Below, piece by piece: positions 19,742-28,987 of a stretch of 64,000 nucleotides of DNA. Position 1 is the stretch's first letter. Every line of letters starts with the position of its first letter. The stretch covers positions 2,689-66,688 of the forward strand of contig JAUNGN010000008.1 of assembly GCA_030524425.1 (NCBI GenBank), written 5' to 3'. A model generated the notes under the pieces. That model had not been told where the DNA came from, ran no database searches, and saw only the letters and a program-made list of their open reading frames with translations. Origin of the DNA: Clostridia bacterium. GTDB taxonomy: Bacteria > Bacillota > Clostridia > Lachnospirales > CAG-274. Both the position numbers and the translations under genes were made by a program.

Positions 19742-21241
19742 TTACTGTTTCTTCAATTTTTTCTTTATAAGAGCAAGCTCCTCCCTTATTTCACCTGTAA
19801 GGACAAGCATCGCTCCATATACTATAATACCACAAATTATGAACAATGCCAAACATAATTTACTGTTAGGCAGCATTCTTTTCAATATTTCGATAACAAC
19901 AACCATCGTAAAGGCAGAAACAAGTATGTTTACAAGCTTTCTAGGCTTAATTGTCCACTTAAGATAATTTCTTGTGCCATATCTTGCAAGAACAAAATAA
20001 ACAAAAAAGCCAATAAATGTAGTAACTGCTGCTATAAAATAGCTTCCTGTCAGCTTGACCAAAATTAAGTTAAGACCCACATTAACGGCACCGCCTATAA
20101 GACTTCTCTTAAATATGGCATTGGTATCTGCGTTTAACTCCCAATGCTTAATTGAATATTCAGTCAAACCTAAAAACATCATACCAAGAGCTACCCAAAA
20201 CATAACAACATGACCTTCAACATACTCACTTTCAAAAAGAGCAAAAGCCGCCGAATCACTTACCGCAAGCACGCCTGCAACGGCAGGTATGGCAACAAGC
20301 ATATACATTCTGACTGCCTCATTTAAAAGCCTTTGAACGTCATTCTTTTTACCCTCAGACCATGCCCTTAAAATAGTAGGGTAGCATCCACGCATAACAG
20401 AAGCATTTAAAAGAGTAAAAGCAGTTGCAATAAGAGAATAGTTAGTCTGATAAATACCTGCGGCACTTGCACCTAAAGCTATTGTAATAATATAAATATC
20501 AGATTTGTTAAGTACAGAGGTTGCAAGCTGATTGCCCATTAAAGGCATACCGTAATCCCTAAGCTCCTTAAGAATTCCCTTATCGGGCTTTCCCTTAAGA
20601 TAGCTTAAAATTTTAAGCCGTTTCATGCCAATAAATGAAACAATGGCATCAGTAACAAAATAGCTTAGAAATATCCATTCAATTTTGCTTGCCCACAGCT
20701 TACAGAAAACAACCATAAACATAAGCCTGCCGCAGACAGTAATCATTGAAAGAAGCAAATTAAGCTTTGCCTCCCTTACTGCTGCAAGCATTGAAATCAT
20801 AAGCTGTGAAGTATTGTAAGTAACAAACCACAATATACCGCAGACAAACACCCTGTAGTTATAAACTGATGTAAAGCTTTGAACAGCCTCAAGCCTGCCA
20901 ATGCCAAACATTAAAAATAAAAGGACTAAAACGGCAGCACCGCCAACCGTCACATTAACCTTAAGCCATGCGGTAAATACGGTTGAATAAAATTCCTCCT
21001 GTCTTCCTGCAATATCATACTTATTAATATATCTGAGGACTGACTGCACAAGCCACTGAATAGCCACCATACCTACAGTAGTTACAGCTATGTTGACCGT
21101 TGAGTAATAACCTATTTGTGCCGCAGCAAAAAGATAGGTCATAACAGACATTGTAACAATGCCCACAACACCTTCAATGCCCTTTGCAATCATATATATA
21201 ATTGTATCCTTTGCCATTACGCCCTTTGAATTGTCCGACAT
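19742..21241 (-). CDS. Polysaccharide flippase (Wzx/MATE-type)
   Basis: 499 residues with about 12-14 membrane segments. The N-terminus has KDTIIYMIAKGIEGVVGIVT and the middle GMPLMGNQLATSVLNKSDIYI, both typical of the polysaccharide-biosynthesis exporter family. It would flip the undecaprenyl-linked repeat unit across the membrane, supplying the polymerase-like protein at 14702. AAAGGTGA precedes ATG 21241; 11 bases separate it from the upstream gene. Confidence 0.92.
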   Translation of the reverse strand: MSDNSKGVMAKDTIIYMIAKGIEGVVGIVTMSVMTYLFAAAQIGYYSTVNIAVTTVGMVAIQWLVQSVLRYINKYDIAGRQEEFYSTVFTAWLKVNVTVGGAAVLVLLFLMFGIGRLEAVQSFTSVYNYRVFVCGILWFVTYNTSQLMISMLAAVREAKLNLLLSMITVCGRLMFMVVFCKLWASKIEWIFLSYFVTDAIVSFIGMKRLKILSYLKGKPDKGILKELRDYGMPLMGNQLATSVLNKSDIYIITIALGASAAGIYQTNYSLIATAFTLLNASVMRGCYPTILRAWSEGKKNDVQRLLNEAVRMYMLVAIPAVAGVLAVSDSAAFALFESEYVEGHVVMFWVALGMMFLGLTEYSIKHWELNADTNAIFKRSLIGGAVNVGLNLILVKLTGSYFIAAVTTFIGFFVYFVLARYGTRNYLKWTIKPRKLVNILVSAFTMVVVIEILKRMLPNSKLCLALFIICGIIVYGAMLVLTGEIREELALIKKKLKKQ

Positions 21242-21252
21242 ATTTTCACCTT

Positions 21253-24081
21253 TTAATCCACATCACAAAATTCATAATAAAGCTCATCACTGCTGCCCTT
21301 AAACTTTATAAACTGCTGACTGCCGGCAGCCTTAACACCTGCAAGATTAATATATCTTATGCCATCCTTAATCTCAACATAATTACTCTCGCCTACAGAA
21401 GAAAGAACAACAATATTTTTATCACTGTTTCTTGAGGCAGTCTTTAAAATATCATGTAAAGCATTTCTCTCTCTGGTGTCTGTAATTCCTGTCCATGTAT
21501 AAGGATTCATCATAATTATAATATTCTTTTTGCTCAGTCTGTTTACATAGTCATTTAAATATCTCCACTGGTCACCGTTGGCACTTCTGAGACTTCCGTT
21601 GCTTACAGCAAGAGTGACAAATGAAAAATTCTCATTCTCACTTGTGGCATAAGTGTTCTGATTAATAACAGAAGGAACGGAACTGCTGTTAGTTATTCCC
21701 GTTTCGCCCAAAAATGCCATTGTTGAAGCATCGGCAGACATCTTTTTAATAATATTAACGCCTGCTGAACCAATATCCTTTGTATTGCCAAAGGCTGTAA
21801 CTACAGTGTAATCTCCCGTAAGGCTTGATAAATCAGCCTCCATATAATCATTAATATTGGTATTATTAGCACCGCCGCCGCTGACTGCAGGCGCCTGTGC
21901 CGTTAAGTAGTCCACATAAACACTGCCCTCCGTATTTTCATCTGTTGTATTTAACGAAGAAACATAAAGCTTATTTAAATAAACAGGCTCAGTAACTCCC
22001 TCAGGCAGACTGACTTTAGCCTTCTGCCATTCCTTGCTGTTTAAATTTTCAGCTATAACTACATCAGTTGACTGACCTGAGCCATAATTAATAACTGCCT
22101 TAAGCAGATTATCACTGCCATCGCCCTTATACCATATTTCAAAATCCGATACTCCGTCAGGGAAAGGAATTTCATTTTTTTCAAGGCTTGCATAGACAGA
22201 CTGTGTTGTTGTCTGATCAGGCAGGAACTTATAATCAATTCTTATTGAAGATGTACCGTCATAGGCAGCATCCTTATCTGTTTCTGCCGTGCCCTCAACT
22301 CCCGTATCAGTTGGATAATAATACATAACAATATCTCTCGGAGCTTCAAAGCTGTTTATGGCAACATATTTTTTGCCAACAGAAACAGTCATTTTGGCGC
22401 TTACATCATAGGCATTACCCGTTACAACACAGGTACCCTCACCATCGGCAACAAAATAGCCGTCTTCAATATGACCTACAGAAGAATCACTTACACTCCA
22501 GCTTACATCCTCTGACTTTATATCAAGAGAATAACCGTCCCTATTGATTACCTGAGCAGTTAACAATGAGGACTCTCCCTCTCCAAGAGAATACTTTTCA
22601 GCTCCCACACGTAAGGCTGCGGCACCCTTTAAGACAGTTACATCAACAGTTCCCGAAATATCACCATAGCCTACGGTTATGGTACCCGTACCCGTTTCTG
22701 ACGGAGTAAAGGCATTATCCTCCCATGTTCCTTCAATAGAAGAGCTAAAAGTAAGCTTGCCTAAATCAACAGTCATTTCAGAGAGCTGACCGTCATAAAC
22801 ATTAACATAAATTTTGCTTTCAAAATCCTTAAACATAATGTTTTCATCACTGTCAGCAACATAAGGCTCAACTCTTTTAGGCACACCTGCCTCACCGTTT
22901 ACCTTAATACCCACACCATTGGCAACGGCTCTTTGTGAGCCTTCACTTGGAACATTTACAACTGAGGGTGTGTTTGTGCCCTTAGTCTGCACAGCCATGG
23001 TTGTGGAACCGCCTCCGTCAAGGTGTATGGCATCATAGGCACCATACTCCTTCATTATTGCGGCAGCCTCATTATGAGTTGCACCCTTACCGTTTTTTCT
23101 GCCGTCTATACAGACAATATATATTTTTGACTTATCCTGATTAACGCCAAGCATGGTTCTTGGATTATTGGCCTTTTCACCTATAATAAGACCATTATTT
23201 ACAATCTCACCGTTTCTTAAAAGCTCACCGCCGCCGCTTAAACCAACGGAAATATCACTTATGGATTTGCCTTCTCTGAAAACAAACTTTTCGTTTTCTG
23301 CAAAACCAACGGTCATACCTACAGAGTATTTGCCTATTTCCGTCTGTCTTGAAGCATTACTCATTACAATAATATAGCCCTTTTCAGGTACGTCAACAGT
23401 TTCACCCGGATTTGAAATATATGTAACCTTACTGTCCTGTACCACAATTTTAGTAAGATTTTTAAAATAGGCATCAAGTACGGCTGTTGAAGCTATTGCT
23501 CTCCTGTCAAAGTAAACAGGCTTTGAAAAATCCGTTACCTTATTTTTGCCTCCAAGCTCGGTTTTGGTATCATTCATACTGTAAAAGCTCATACTTGACT
23601 TAACATAGTCAATAAAAGGAGTCCCGTAATTGTCAATAAAAAAACCTGCATAACGGTTTTCACTGCCGTTATAGTAATTCTGTGCAGCAATCATATCTCC
23701 GTTTCCCGCTACCTGGCCCATACTTGACTTCAAAGTGCCGGAACCAAAAAAGTCACCGTTAACAGCGGCTACAACGCCGTTGTCCTTTGCAAGCTTTTCA
23801 ACAGTTGCCTTTCCTCCGTACTTATCCACTGTTTCAATGACTTCAAAGGCTAAATCACTCTCATCGGCATCCATTGTAAGCACATAAACATCAAGCCAGC
23901 CTGACTTGTACATTCTTGTGCTTTTTTCATAGGTTAAACCCTGAGCTATTGTCTGTTTATCCTTTTTTTCATATAAAACAACGGTATCATCGGCATATAC
24001 TTCCGCAATACCCAAGGAGCTAAAGACTAAAGTACTGCTTAATACACAACCCATAAGCCTTTTCAAAATTCTTTTATTCAT
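21253..24081 (-). CDS. Secreted phosphodiester glycosidase (NAGPA-domain) protein with Ig-like modules
   Basis: 942 residues. Signal peptide about 1-30. The NAGPA/phosphodiester glycosidase domain lies at about 60-395, with VVAAVNGDFFG near 105 and the Gly-rich catalytic loop HLDGGGSTTMAV near 352. Ig-like modules follow (about 400-590), then a carbohydrate-binding-type beta-sandwich (about 590-740). A C-terminal region of about 200 residues (FGNTKDIGSAG to the end, with MNPYTW) may be a metallophosphatase-like domain that has lost its metal ligands. Related proteins remodel exopolysaccharide or wall polymers bearing sugar-1-phosphate linkages. It is the first gene of the ten-gene cluster. 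The C-terminal domain call is tentative. Confidence 0.85.
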   Translation of the reverse strand: MNKRILKRLMGCVLSSTLVFSSLGIAEVYADDTVVLYEKKDKQTIAQGLTYEKSTRMYKSGWLDVYVLTMDADESDLAFEVIETVDKYGGKATVEKLAKDNGVVAAVNGDFFGSGTLKSSMGQVAGNGDMIAAQNYYNGSENRYAGFFIDNYGTPFIDYVKSSMSFYSMNDTKTELGGKNKVTDFSKPVYFDRRAIASTAVLDAYFKNLTKIVVQDSKVTYISNPGETVDVPEKGYIIVMSNASRQTEIGKYSVGMTVGFAENEKFVFREGKSISDISVGLSGGGELLRNGEIVNNGLIIGEKANNPRTMLGVNQDKSKIYIVCIDGRKNGKGATHNEAAAIMKEYGAYDAIHLDGGGSTTMAVQTKGTNTPSVVNVPSEGSQRAVANGVGIKVNGEAGVPKRVEPYVADSDENIMFKDFESKIYVNVYDGQLSEMTVDLGKLTFSSSIEGTWEDNAFTPSETGTGTITVGYGDISGTVDVTVLKGAAALRVGAEKYSLGEGESSLLTAQVINRDGYSLDIKSEDVSWSVSDSSVGHIEDGYFVADGEGTCVVTGNAYDVSAKMTVSVGKKYVAINSFEAPRDIVMYYYPTDTGVEGTAETDKDAAYDGTSSIRIDYKFLPDQTTTQSVYASLEKNEIPFPDGVSDFEIWYKGDGSDNLLKAVINYGSGQSTDVVIAENLNSKEWQKAKVSLPEGVTEPVYLNKLYVSSLNTTDENTEGSVYVDYLTAQAPAVSGGGANNTNINDYMEADLSSLTGDYTVVTAFGNTKDIGSAGVNIIKKMSADASTMAFLGETGITNSSSVPSVINQNTYATSENENFSFVTLAVSNGSLRSANGDQWRYLNDYVNRLSKKNIIIMMNPYTWTGITDTRERNALHDILKTASRNSDKNIVVLSSVGESNYVEIKDGIRYINLAGVKAAGSQQFIKFKGSSDELYYEFCDVD

Positions 24082-24202
24082 TATACAATCTCCATTTCGT
24101 ATAAATTACACTAACTCATTAGGATTATAACACAAAATAAATTCCAATACAATAAATTAATATTTACAGTTAAATTACAAAGTAAAAAATTATATTAAAA
24201 AG

Positions 24203-24240
24203 AAAATAAGGGAACCGTTTATCTGCAAAACAGCTCCCTT
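24203..24240 (-). terminator. Terminator after the adenine deaminase gene
   Basis: A 13-bp stem with G-U pairs (AAGGGAGCTGTTT / AAACGGTTCCCTT, 24240-24228 with 24220-24208 on the minus strand) and a 7-base loop, followed by ATTTTC. It separates ade from the polysaccharide cluster downstream. Confidence 0.75.
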
Positions 24241-24251
24241 ACATTAAAATT

Positions 24252-25901
24252 TTAAATATATCTGAATTCGTCCACGTTAAACACACCCTTATCTCCCAGC
24301 TTAAAATGAGGAATAACAAGGAGGGAAATAAATCCAAGAATCATAAGAGTTTCATTACTTCCGCTTGGTGACAGAGTCTTAGCCTTTTCAACAATCCTTT
24401 CATGCTCCTCAGCCACACGCTCAGCGCTTTTATAAGACATTATGCCTCCGACGGGAAGCTCCATTTTGGCAGTGACCTCACAGTTTTTAACAACGGCAAT
24501 TCCGCCCTGCCTGCCAAGAGCATTTACGGCAGCCGCCATATTTTTGCTGTCACTTCCTATAACACTTATGTTGTGGGAATCATGACCTATGGTCTGTGCA
24601 ATGGCACCATTTGTAATATCAAGTCCCTTAACATAGCATTTGCCAATATTGCCCGTCTTATTATGTCTTTCAATATTGGCACAAAGTGACAGACCCTCTC
24701 CGCTTTCACAGTACACACCATGGGTTATAAGACTGCCTTTGTCAAGAGAGATAACCGTTTTATTTTTGTCAAAGGGCATATATAAATCTTCTGCCGTTAC
24801 TTTATCAATATTTACCGTATTTTCAACAGATGAAATATCCGAACACGGGGGTTCAAAAAGTGCCTTACCCTTTTCGGCCGCCAAAACACCCTTTTTATAA
24901 ACTCTTTCAATCTGAGTTGCATTAATATCCCTTGTAACAACAATGTCTGCCTCAAAACCGCTTGCTACAGCTCCCTTTCTGCCAAGATTATAGCTTACGC
25001 AGGAATTATAGCATGCCATAGTATAAGCATCTATAGGGTCATAGCCAAGGCTGATTGCCTTATCCACACAGTGAGAAATTGTACCTTCCCTCAAAATTTC
25101 GGCAGGATGCTTATCATCGGTACAAAAGGCAAAGTGACGCAGATTATAAGGAGTAACAGCCTTCATAAGCTCCTCTAAATTTTTTGCTCCCGTACCCTCT
25201 CTTACAAAAATGTCAAAGCCATTGCTTACCTTTTCCAGTGCCTCTTGGGCACTTCCGCACTCATGGTCATTTCTTATTCCTCCGCAGGCATAGGCATTTA
25301 ATCCTTTTCCCCCTATCATAGGTGCATGACCGTCAATATACTCCGCTGACTCTAGCTTTTTCATAACATCGGGCACACAGCCTATTACCCCCGGATAATT
25401 CATCATTTCTCCCAAGCCTAAAAAGCTGTATTTTTTCAAAAGCTCCCGTGTTTTTTCGCCGTCTATAACACAGCCCCCATGGTCAAAGGGCGTTGCCGGC
25501 ACACAGGACGGCAGCATATAATGCACTTCCAAAGGTACAGACCTGCTGTCCTCAATCATAAAGGCAAGACCCTCTTCACCCTTAACATTGGCAATCTCGT
25601 GAGGGTCGGCAATAATTGTTGTAACCCCTTTGGGCATAACTGCCGCTGCATATTGTGACGGAGTAACCATGGCAGATTCAATATGGACATGACTGTCTAC
25701 AAAGCCGGGAGCAATATATGCACCCTTAACATCAACTTCCTCAGCACCCTCGTAGTCACCTATGCCAATAATAATGCCTTCCTTAATTCCTACATTGCCC
25801 TCTGTTATTTTATGATTCAGCACATCTATTATTTTTCCGTTTTTTAAAACCAAATCCGCCTTTTCATTTCCCAAGGCAGAATTAATAATATCTTTTAACA
25901 T
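24252..25901 (-). CDS. ade: Adenine deaminase
   Basis: 549 residues, close to the family length. It hydrolyses adenine to hypoxanthine and ammonia for purine salvage. The metal-site motif APGFVDSHVHIESAMV (about 66-80), IIADPHEIANV with the second ligand group, and the C-terminal IGHDSHNISVIGSD and PVGGIMS are all characteristic of the Ade family in the amidohydrolase superfamily. The gene starts nine bases after the esterase at 25911 ends, so the two may share a transcript, an odd pairing of purine salvage with pectin breakdown. A terminator follows. Confidence 0.95.
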   Translation of the reverse strand: MLKDIINSALGNEKADLVLKNGKIIDVLNHKITEGNVGIKEGIIIGIGDYEGAEEVDVKGAYIAPGFVDSHVHIESAMVTPSQYAAAVMPKGVTTIIADPHEIANVKGEEGLAFMIEDSRSVPLEVHYMLPSCVPATPFDHGGCVIDGEKTRELLKKYSFLGLGEMMNYPGVIGCVPDVMKKLESAEYIDGHAPMIGGKGLNAYACGGIRNDHECGSAQEALEKVSNGFDIFVREGTGAKNLEELMKAVTPYNLRHFAFCTDDKHPAEILREGTISHCVDKAISLGYDPIDAYTMACYNSCVSYNLGRKGAVASGFEADIVVTRDINATQIERVYKKGVLAAEKGKALFEPPCSDISSVENTVNIDKVTAEDLYMPFDKNKTVISLDKGSLITHGVYCESGEGLSLCANIERHNKTGNIGKCYVKGLDITNGAIAQTIGHDSHNISVIGSDSKNMAAAVNALGRQGGIAVVKNCEVTAKMELPVGGIMSYKSAERVAEEHERIVEKAKTLSPSGSNETLMILGFISLLVIPHFKLGDKGVFNVDEFRYI

Positions 25902-25910
25902 AAATTCACC

Positions 25911-27977
25911 TTATTCCCATACTATATCATTCTCACTGTTAATATCAGAACCTAAAACATACATAAAATATAAATACTTGGCAGCTTTTTCTCTTGTTAC
26001 AGCCCCCTGAGGGTCAAGAGTACAGCCGTTTTCCATTTTACCTCTTTCAACGTCCTCACTGCGGATTAAACCAAGTTCATAGGCCTTCTCAGTTGTTTCC
26101 TTATACTCTTCTGATATTTTATCCTTATCACTGATGTTGCCGTAGCCTGCAAGAGGATAATACTGAGCCTCTTCTCCAACAAGGTTAGGGTCATATTCAG
26201 GATCATCGGGAGAAATGTTAGTACCGTTATAATCAGTCATATACTTAGGCTTTTCACTATACCTTGCATTATAGGCATCAAGATTAATTTTTGCCATAAC
26301 CTCCCTTGTAAGCACACCCCTGCCATACAAGGAGCTGTCAAACCTGTCACTGCCATAAAGCTTTTCCATGGCATCGGCATACTCTTCAACAGTCATTTCC
26401 GCCTTTGGATTAAAGCAGCCGTCACTGTCCTTAGACATTAAGCCAAGCTGAACAATCTTTTCAATCTGGTTTCTGTAATAGGCATTTTCCCCCGTTACAT
26501 CTTTGCAGATTTCAGGGTAAATCTTCTCAATATTTCCTTCCTTTACATCCTCAGTCATTGATTCGGCCATAGGCTTAAGCTGACTGAAGCTGTTTGAAAG
26601 AGTCTTTATTTCATCGGCAACTATTAATGCATACTGTTTTGCAAGAGCCTCTTTCATATGAGTTGTATCAATTTTATTGTCGGGATGACCGTTTGCATAG
26701 CTTCCGCTGTTAGTCTTGCCGGGGGTTTCACCTGCTTCAAGACTCATAACAAGAGCCATGGCGGCATCATAACCTATTTCAGTTAAATATTCACAGCTTA
26801 ATTTATTTAAGTCAACAAGAGGGACATCCATTTCTGCGGCAGCTTCTCTCATTACCTTTGGAAATTCTCTGTCTTTGGAAGTAAAGCTGTTTTTAAATTC
26901 TCCGTTTTCATATTTGCTTGCTCTTGTCATTGGAGTTACAAGGACAGGGACCATGCCCCTTGCCCTGATTGCCGGAATATAGCACTTTTCAAGATATTCT
27001 CTGTACATTGCCTCAGTTGAGCCGACTCCGAAACGGGCGGAGGAATCTGATGCGGTACCAATATCACTGCCCTTTTTCTCATCATTATGACCTGACTGTA
27101 TAAGTATAAAATCTCCTTCACTGCCTGTCATAAGTATATCATTAAGTCTGCCCTCCTGATACATCTGCTTGACGGAACGTCCGCCCATGGAATAATTAAC
27201 AATATTAACCTTATCATTATCAAAAAGTCTGTCAAAAACCTGACCCCATCCGCACATTGGAGCTTCTTCAAAGAGATAAGACTTTAATGTGGAATCACCA
27301 AGAAGATAAACCGAAGGCTTATCACTTGTTTTATTTTCAACAGGCGTTATTTTAATTGTTTTTAATGTAACGGGCTTATTAATTTCCCTTGCCTCAATTT
27401 CAATATCTATAAAATCCCTGCCGTTTGCATAGTCAAAGCTCCACACATCACCCTTCCACTTTGCGGGATGAAGATTAGGCACCTTTTTAGCTGCGTCCCA
27501 GTAAGGCGAATTTTCAAGTCTGTAAGTCTGCATTGCACTTACACTTAAAAGAGCATTGTTTTCTCCTCCCTCAACCTCTGCTTCAATATGATAACCGCCT
27601 GCAGGCGCTTTTATTCTGAACACCATACCGCCGTAATTGTAACAGGTAGCCTTGTTAATATCAAGCTTATTGCCATCCTTATCAACTGTATCAAACATGG
27701 GCACACTTTGCTCCGTTACCGTAAATCCATTGTCCCCCGCATTTATTTTTGACATATTTACAGTTCTTTGGGGCATTGCCGTTGTGGTATTTACAAAGCC
27801 GTAACCCCTGTCATAGTCATACTCCCTGACACTGCTCACTGACTTTGCGCCCTTAATATACTGAGCTGTAAAGTTATATGTCACTGCCTTAAATCCTGTT
27901 TCAGCCTGTGCAAAAGCAGGAAAGGACATTGTCAGTACTGCTGTGACGGCAAATGAAATAATGTTTTTAAGTTTCAT
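25911..27977 (-). CDS. SLH-domain rhamnogalacturonan acetylesterase (SGNH, CE12-like)
   Basis: 688 residues. Signal peptide about 1-26. An N-terminal beta-sandwich (about 30-210) is typical of bacterial two-domain rhamnogalacturonan acetylesterases. The SGNH hydrolase follows: VYLLGDSTLKSY (Ser), MGGRSV (Gly), IQSGHNDEKKG (Asn) and NGHPDNKIDTTHM (Asp/His). The C-terminal third contains two or more diverged SLH-type repeats (KIVQLGLMSKDSDGCFNPKA; GAVTREKAAKYLYFM). It should deacetylate rhamnogalacturonan I at the cell surface, held by pyruvylated wall polymer. AAGGAGG precedes ATG 27977. The SLH repeats are degenerate, so anchoring is inferred. Confidence 0.88.
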   Translation of the reverse strand: MKLKNIISFAVTAVLTMSFPAFAQAETGFKAVTYNFTAQYIKGAKSVSSVREYDYDRGYGFVNTTTAMPQRTVNMSKINAGDNGFTVTEQSVPMFDTVDKDGNKLDINKATCYNYGGMVFRIKAPAGGYHIEAEVEGGENNALLSVSAMQTYRLENSPYWDAAKKVPNLHPAKWKGDVWSFDYANGRDFIDIEIEAREINKPVTLKTIKITPVENKTSDKPSVYLLGDSTLKSYLFEEAPMCGWGQVFDRLFDNDKVNIVNYSMGGRSVKQMYQEGRLNDILMTGSEGDFILIQSGHNDEKKGSDIGTASDSSARFGVGSTEAMYREYLEKCYIPAIRARGMVPVLVTPMTRASKYENGEFKNSFTSKDREFPKVMREAAAEMDVPLVDLNKLSCEYLTEIGYDAAMALVMSLEAGETPGKTNSGSYANGHPDNKIDTTHMKEALAKQYALIVADEIKTLSNSFSQLKPMAESMTEDVKEGNIEKIYPEICKDVTGENAYYRNQIEKIVQLGLMSKDSDGCFNPKAEMTVEEYADAMEKLYGSDRFDSSLYGRGVLTREVMAKINLDAYNARYSEKPKYMTDYNGTNISPDDPEYDPNLVGEEAQYYPLAGYGNISDKDKISEEYKETTEKAYELGLIRSEDVERGKMENGCTLDPQGAVTREKAAKYLYFMYVLGSDINSENDIVWE

Positions 27978-28002
27978 AAAAAAGCCTCCTTATATTATAA
28001 TA

Positions 28003-28860
28003 TTATATAAATTCTCTGTTTTTCCTGTACCGCAGTGGTGAAATACCCTTATTCTTCTTAAATACGTCACCAAAATAATTGCTGTCATTAAAGCCTGATT
28101 CATAGGCAATTTCAGTAATGGAATTTTTAGTTTCAAGCAAAAGCTCACAGGCCTTTTTAATCCTGAGATTCAGAAGATATTCTTTAAAGCCGAAGCCTGT
28201 TACCTCTTTAAACTTCTTTGAAAAATAGGTACTGCTCATGTTTACATAATCTGCCACATGGTTAAGAGTGAGATTACTGCTGTAGTTTTCCACAATAAAT
28301 CTTGCTGCAGTCTGAATACTCAAATCACAGCTGCTAAGATTCTTTATATCATTAAGCAGATCCATATCCCTGCCGTCAACAGAAAAATTTCTGTTATAGC
28401 GAATAAGAAAAATCATAAGCTCGCTAAGACAGCACTCCATAAGCTTATCGGAAAACTCATCCTTATTTCTATACTCATTATAAAGCTGTGCAATAAGACC
28501 CTCTACATATTCCCTGCGGTGTATGGGAACAGAAAAAACCCTCTGCTCAAAGCATCTGTCTATTTCCTCACGTCCGTACAAATCGGTAATGCTCTTAATA
28601 TGCTTATCATTAAAAAGTATATAGGTTCTTTCGTTTATCTTATCCGAGCTGTAAACGGTACGGTGCATAACATTTTTATTTAATAAAACCAAAGTACCCT
28701 TTGAAATATTGTAAATATCACTTTCTATAAAAAACCTGCGTGTACCCGAAATAAGATAATATATTTCATAGACAGGGTGGAAATGTGCATTGGGCATATT
28801 ATAATACTTTCCCTGCCTGTCCGTACCAACCTCAATATCATTATAACCCCTGCCCGTCAT
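28003..28860 (-). CDS. AraC-family transcriptional regulator
   Basis: 285 residues. The N-terminal cupin-like sensor has NMPNAHFHPVYEIYYLISG, and the C-terminal AraC-type double helix-turn-helix has LTLNHVADYVNMSSTYFSKK and ITEIAYESGFNDSNYFGDVF. I start it at ATG 28860, with AGGTGGTGAGAG upstream; the TTG at 28905 would add 15 poorly supported residues. It is divergent from the PcRGLX/YetA-like gene and just upstream of the SLH esterase on its own strand. It probably senses a rhamnogalacturonan-derived sugar and controls both. Confidence 0.93.
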   Translation of the reverse strand: MTGRGYNDIEVGTDRQGKYYNMPNAHFHPVYEIYYLISGTRRFFIESDIYNISKGTLVLLNKNVMHRTVYSSDKINERTYILFNDKHIKSITDLYGREEIDRCFEQRVFSVPIHRREYVEGLIAQLYNEYRNKDEFSDKLMECCLSELMIFLIRYNRNFSVDGRDMDLLNDIKNLSSCDLSIQTAARFIVENYSSNLTLNHVADYVNMSSTYFSKKFKEVTGFGFKEYLLNLRIKKACELLLETKNSITEIAYESGFNDSNYFGDVFKKNKGISPLRYRKNREFI

Positions 28861-28987
28861 ACTCTCACCACCTAAAAATATCTGTAATTTAATTATATCA
28901 CACAAACTATTAAAGGTAAATACATTATTCTTGCTGTAAAATATATGTATGTAAACCGTAAGCAGAAAAAGGGAGGATAAATAAAAA

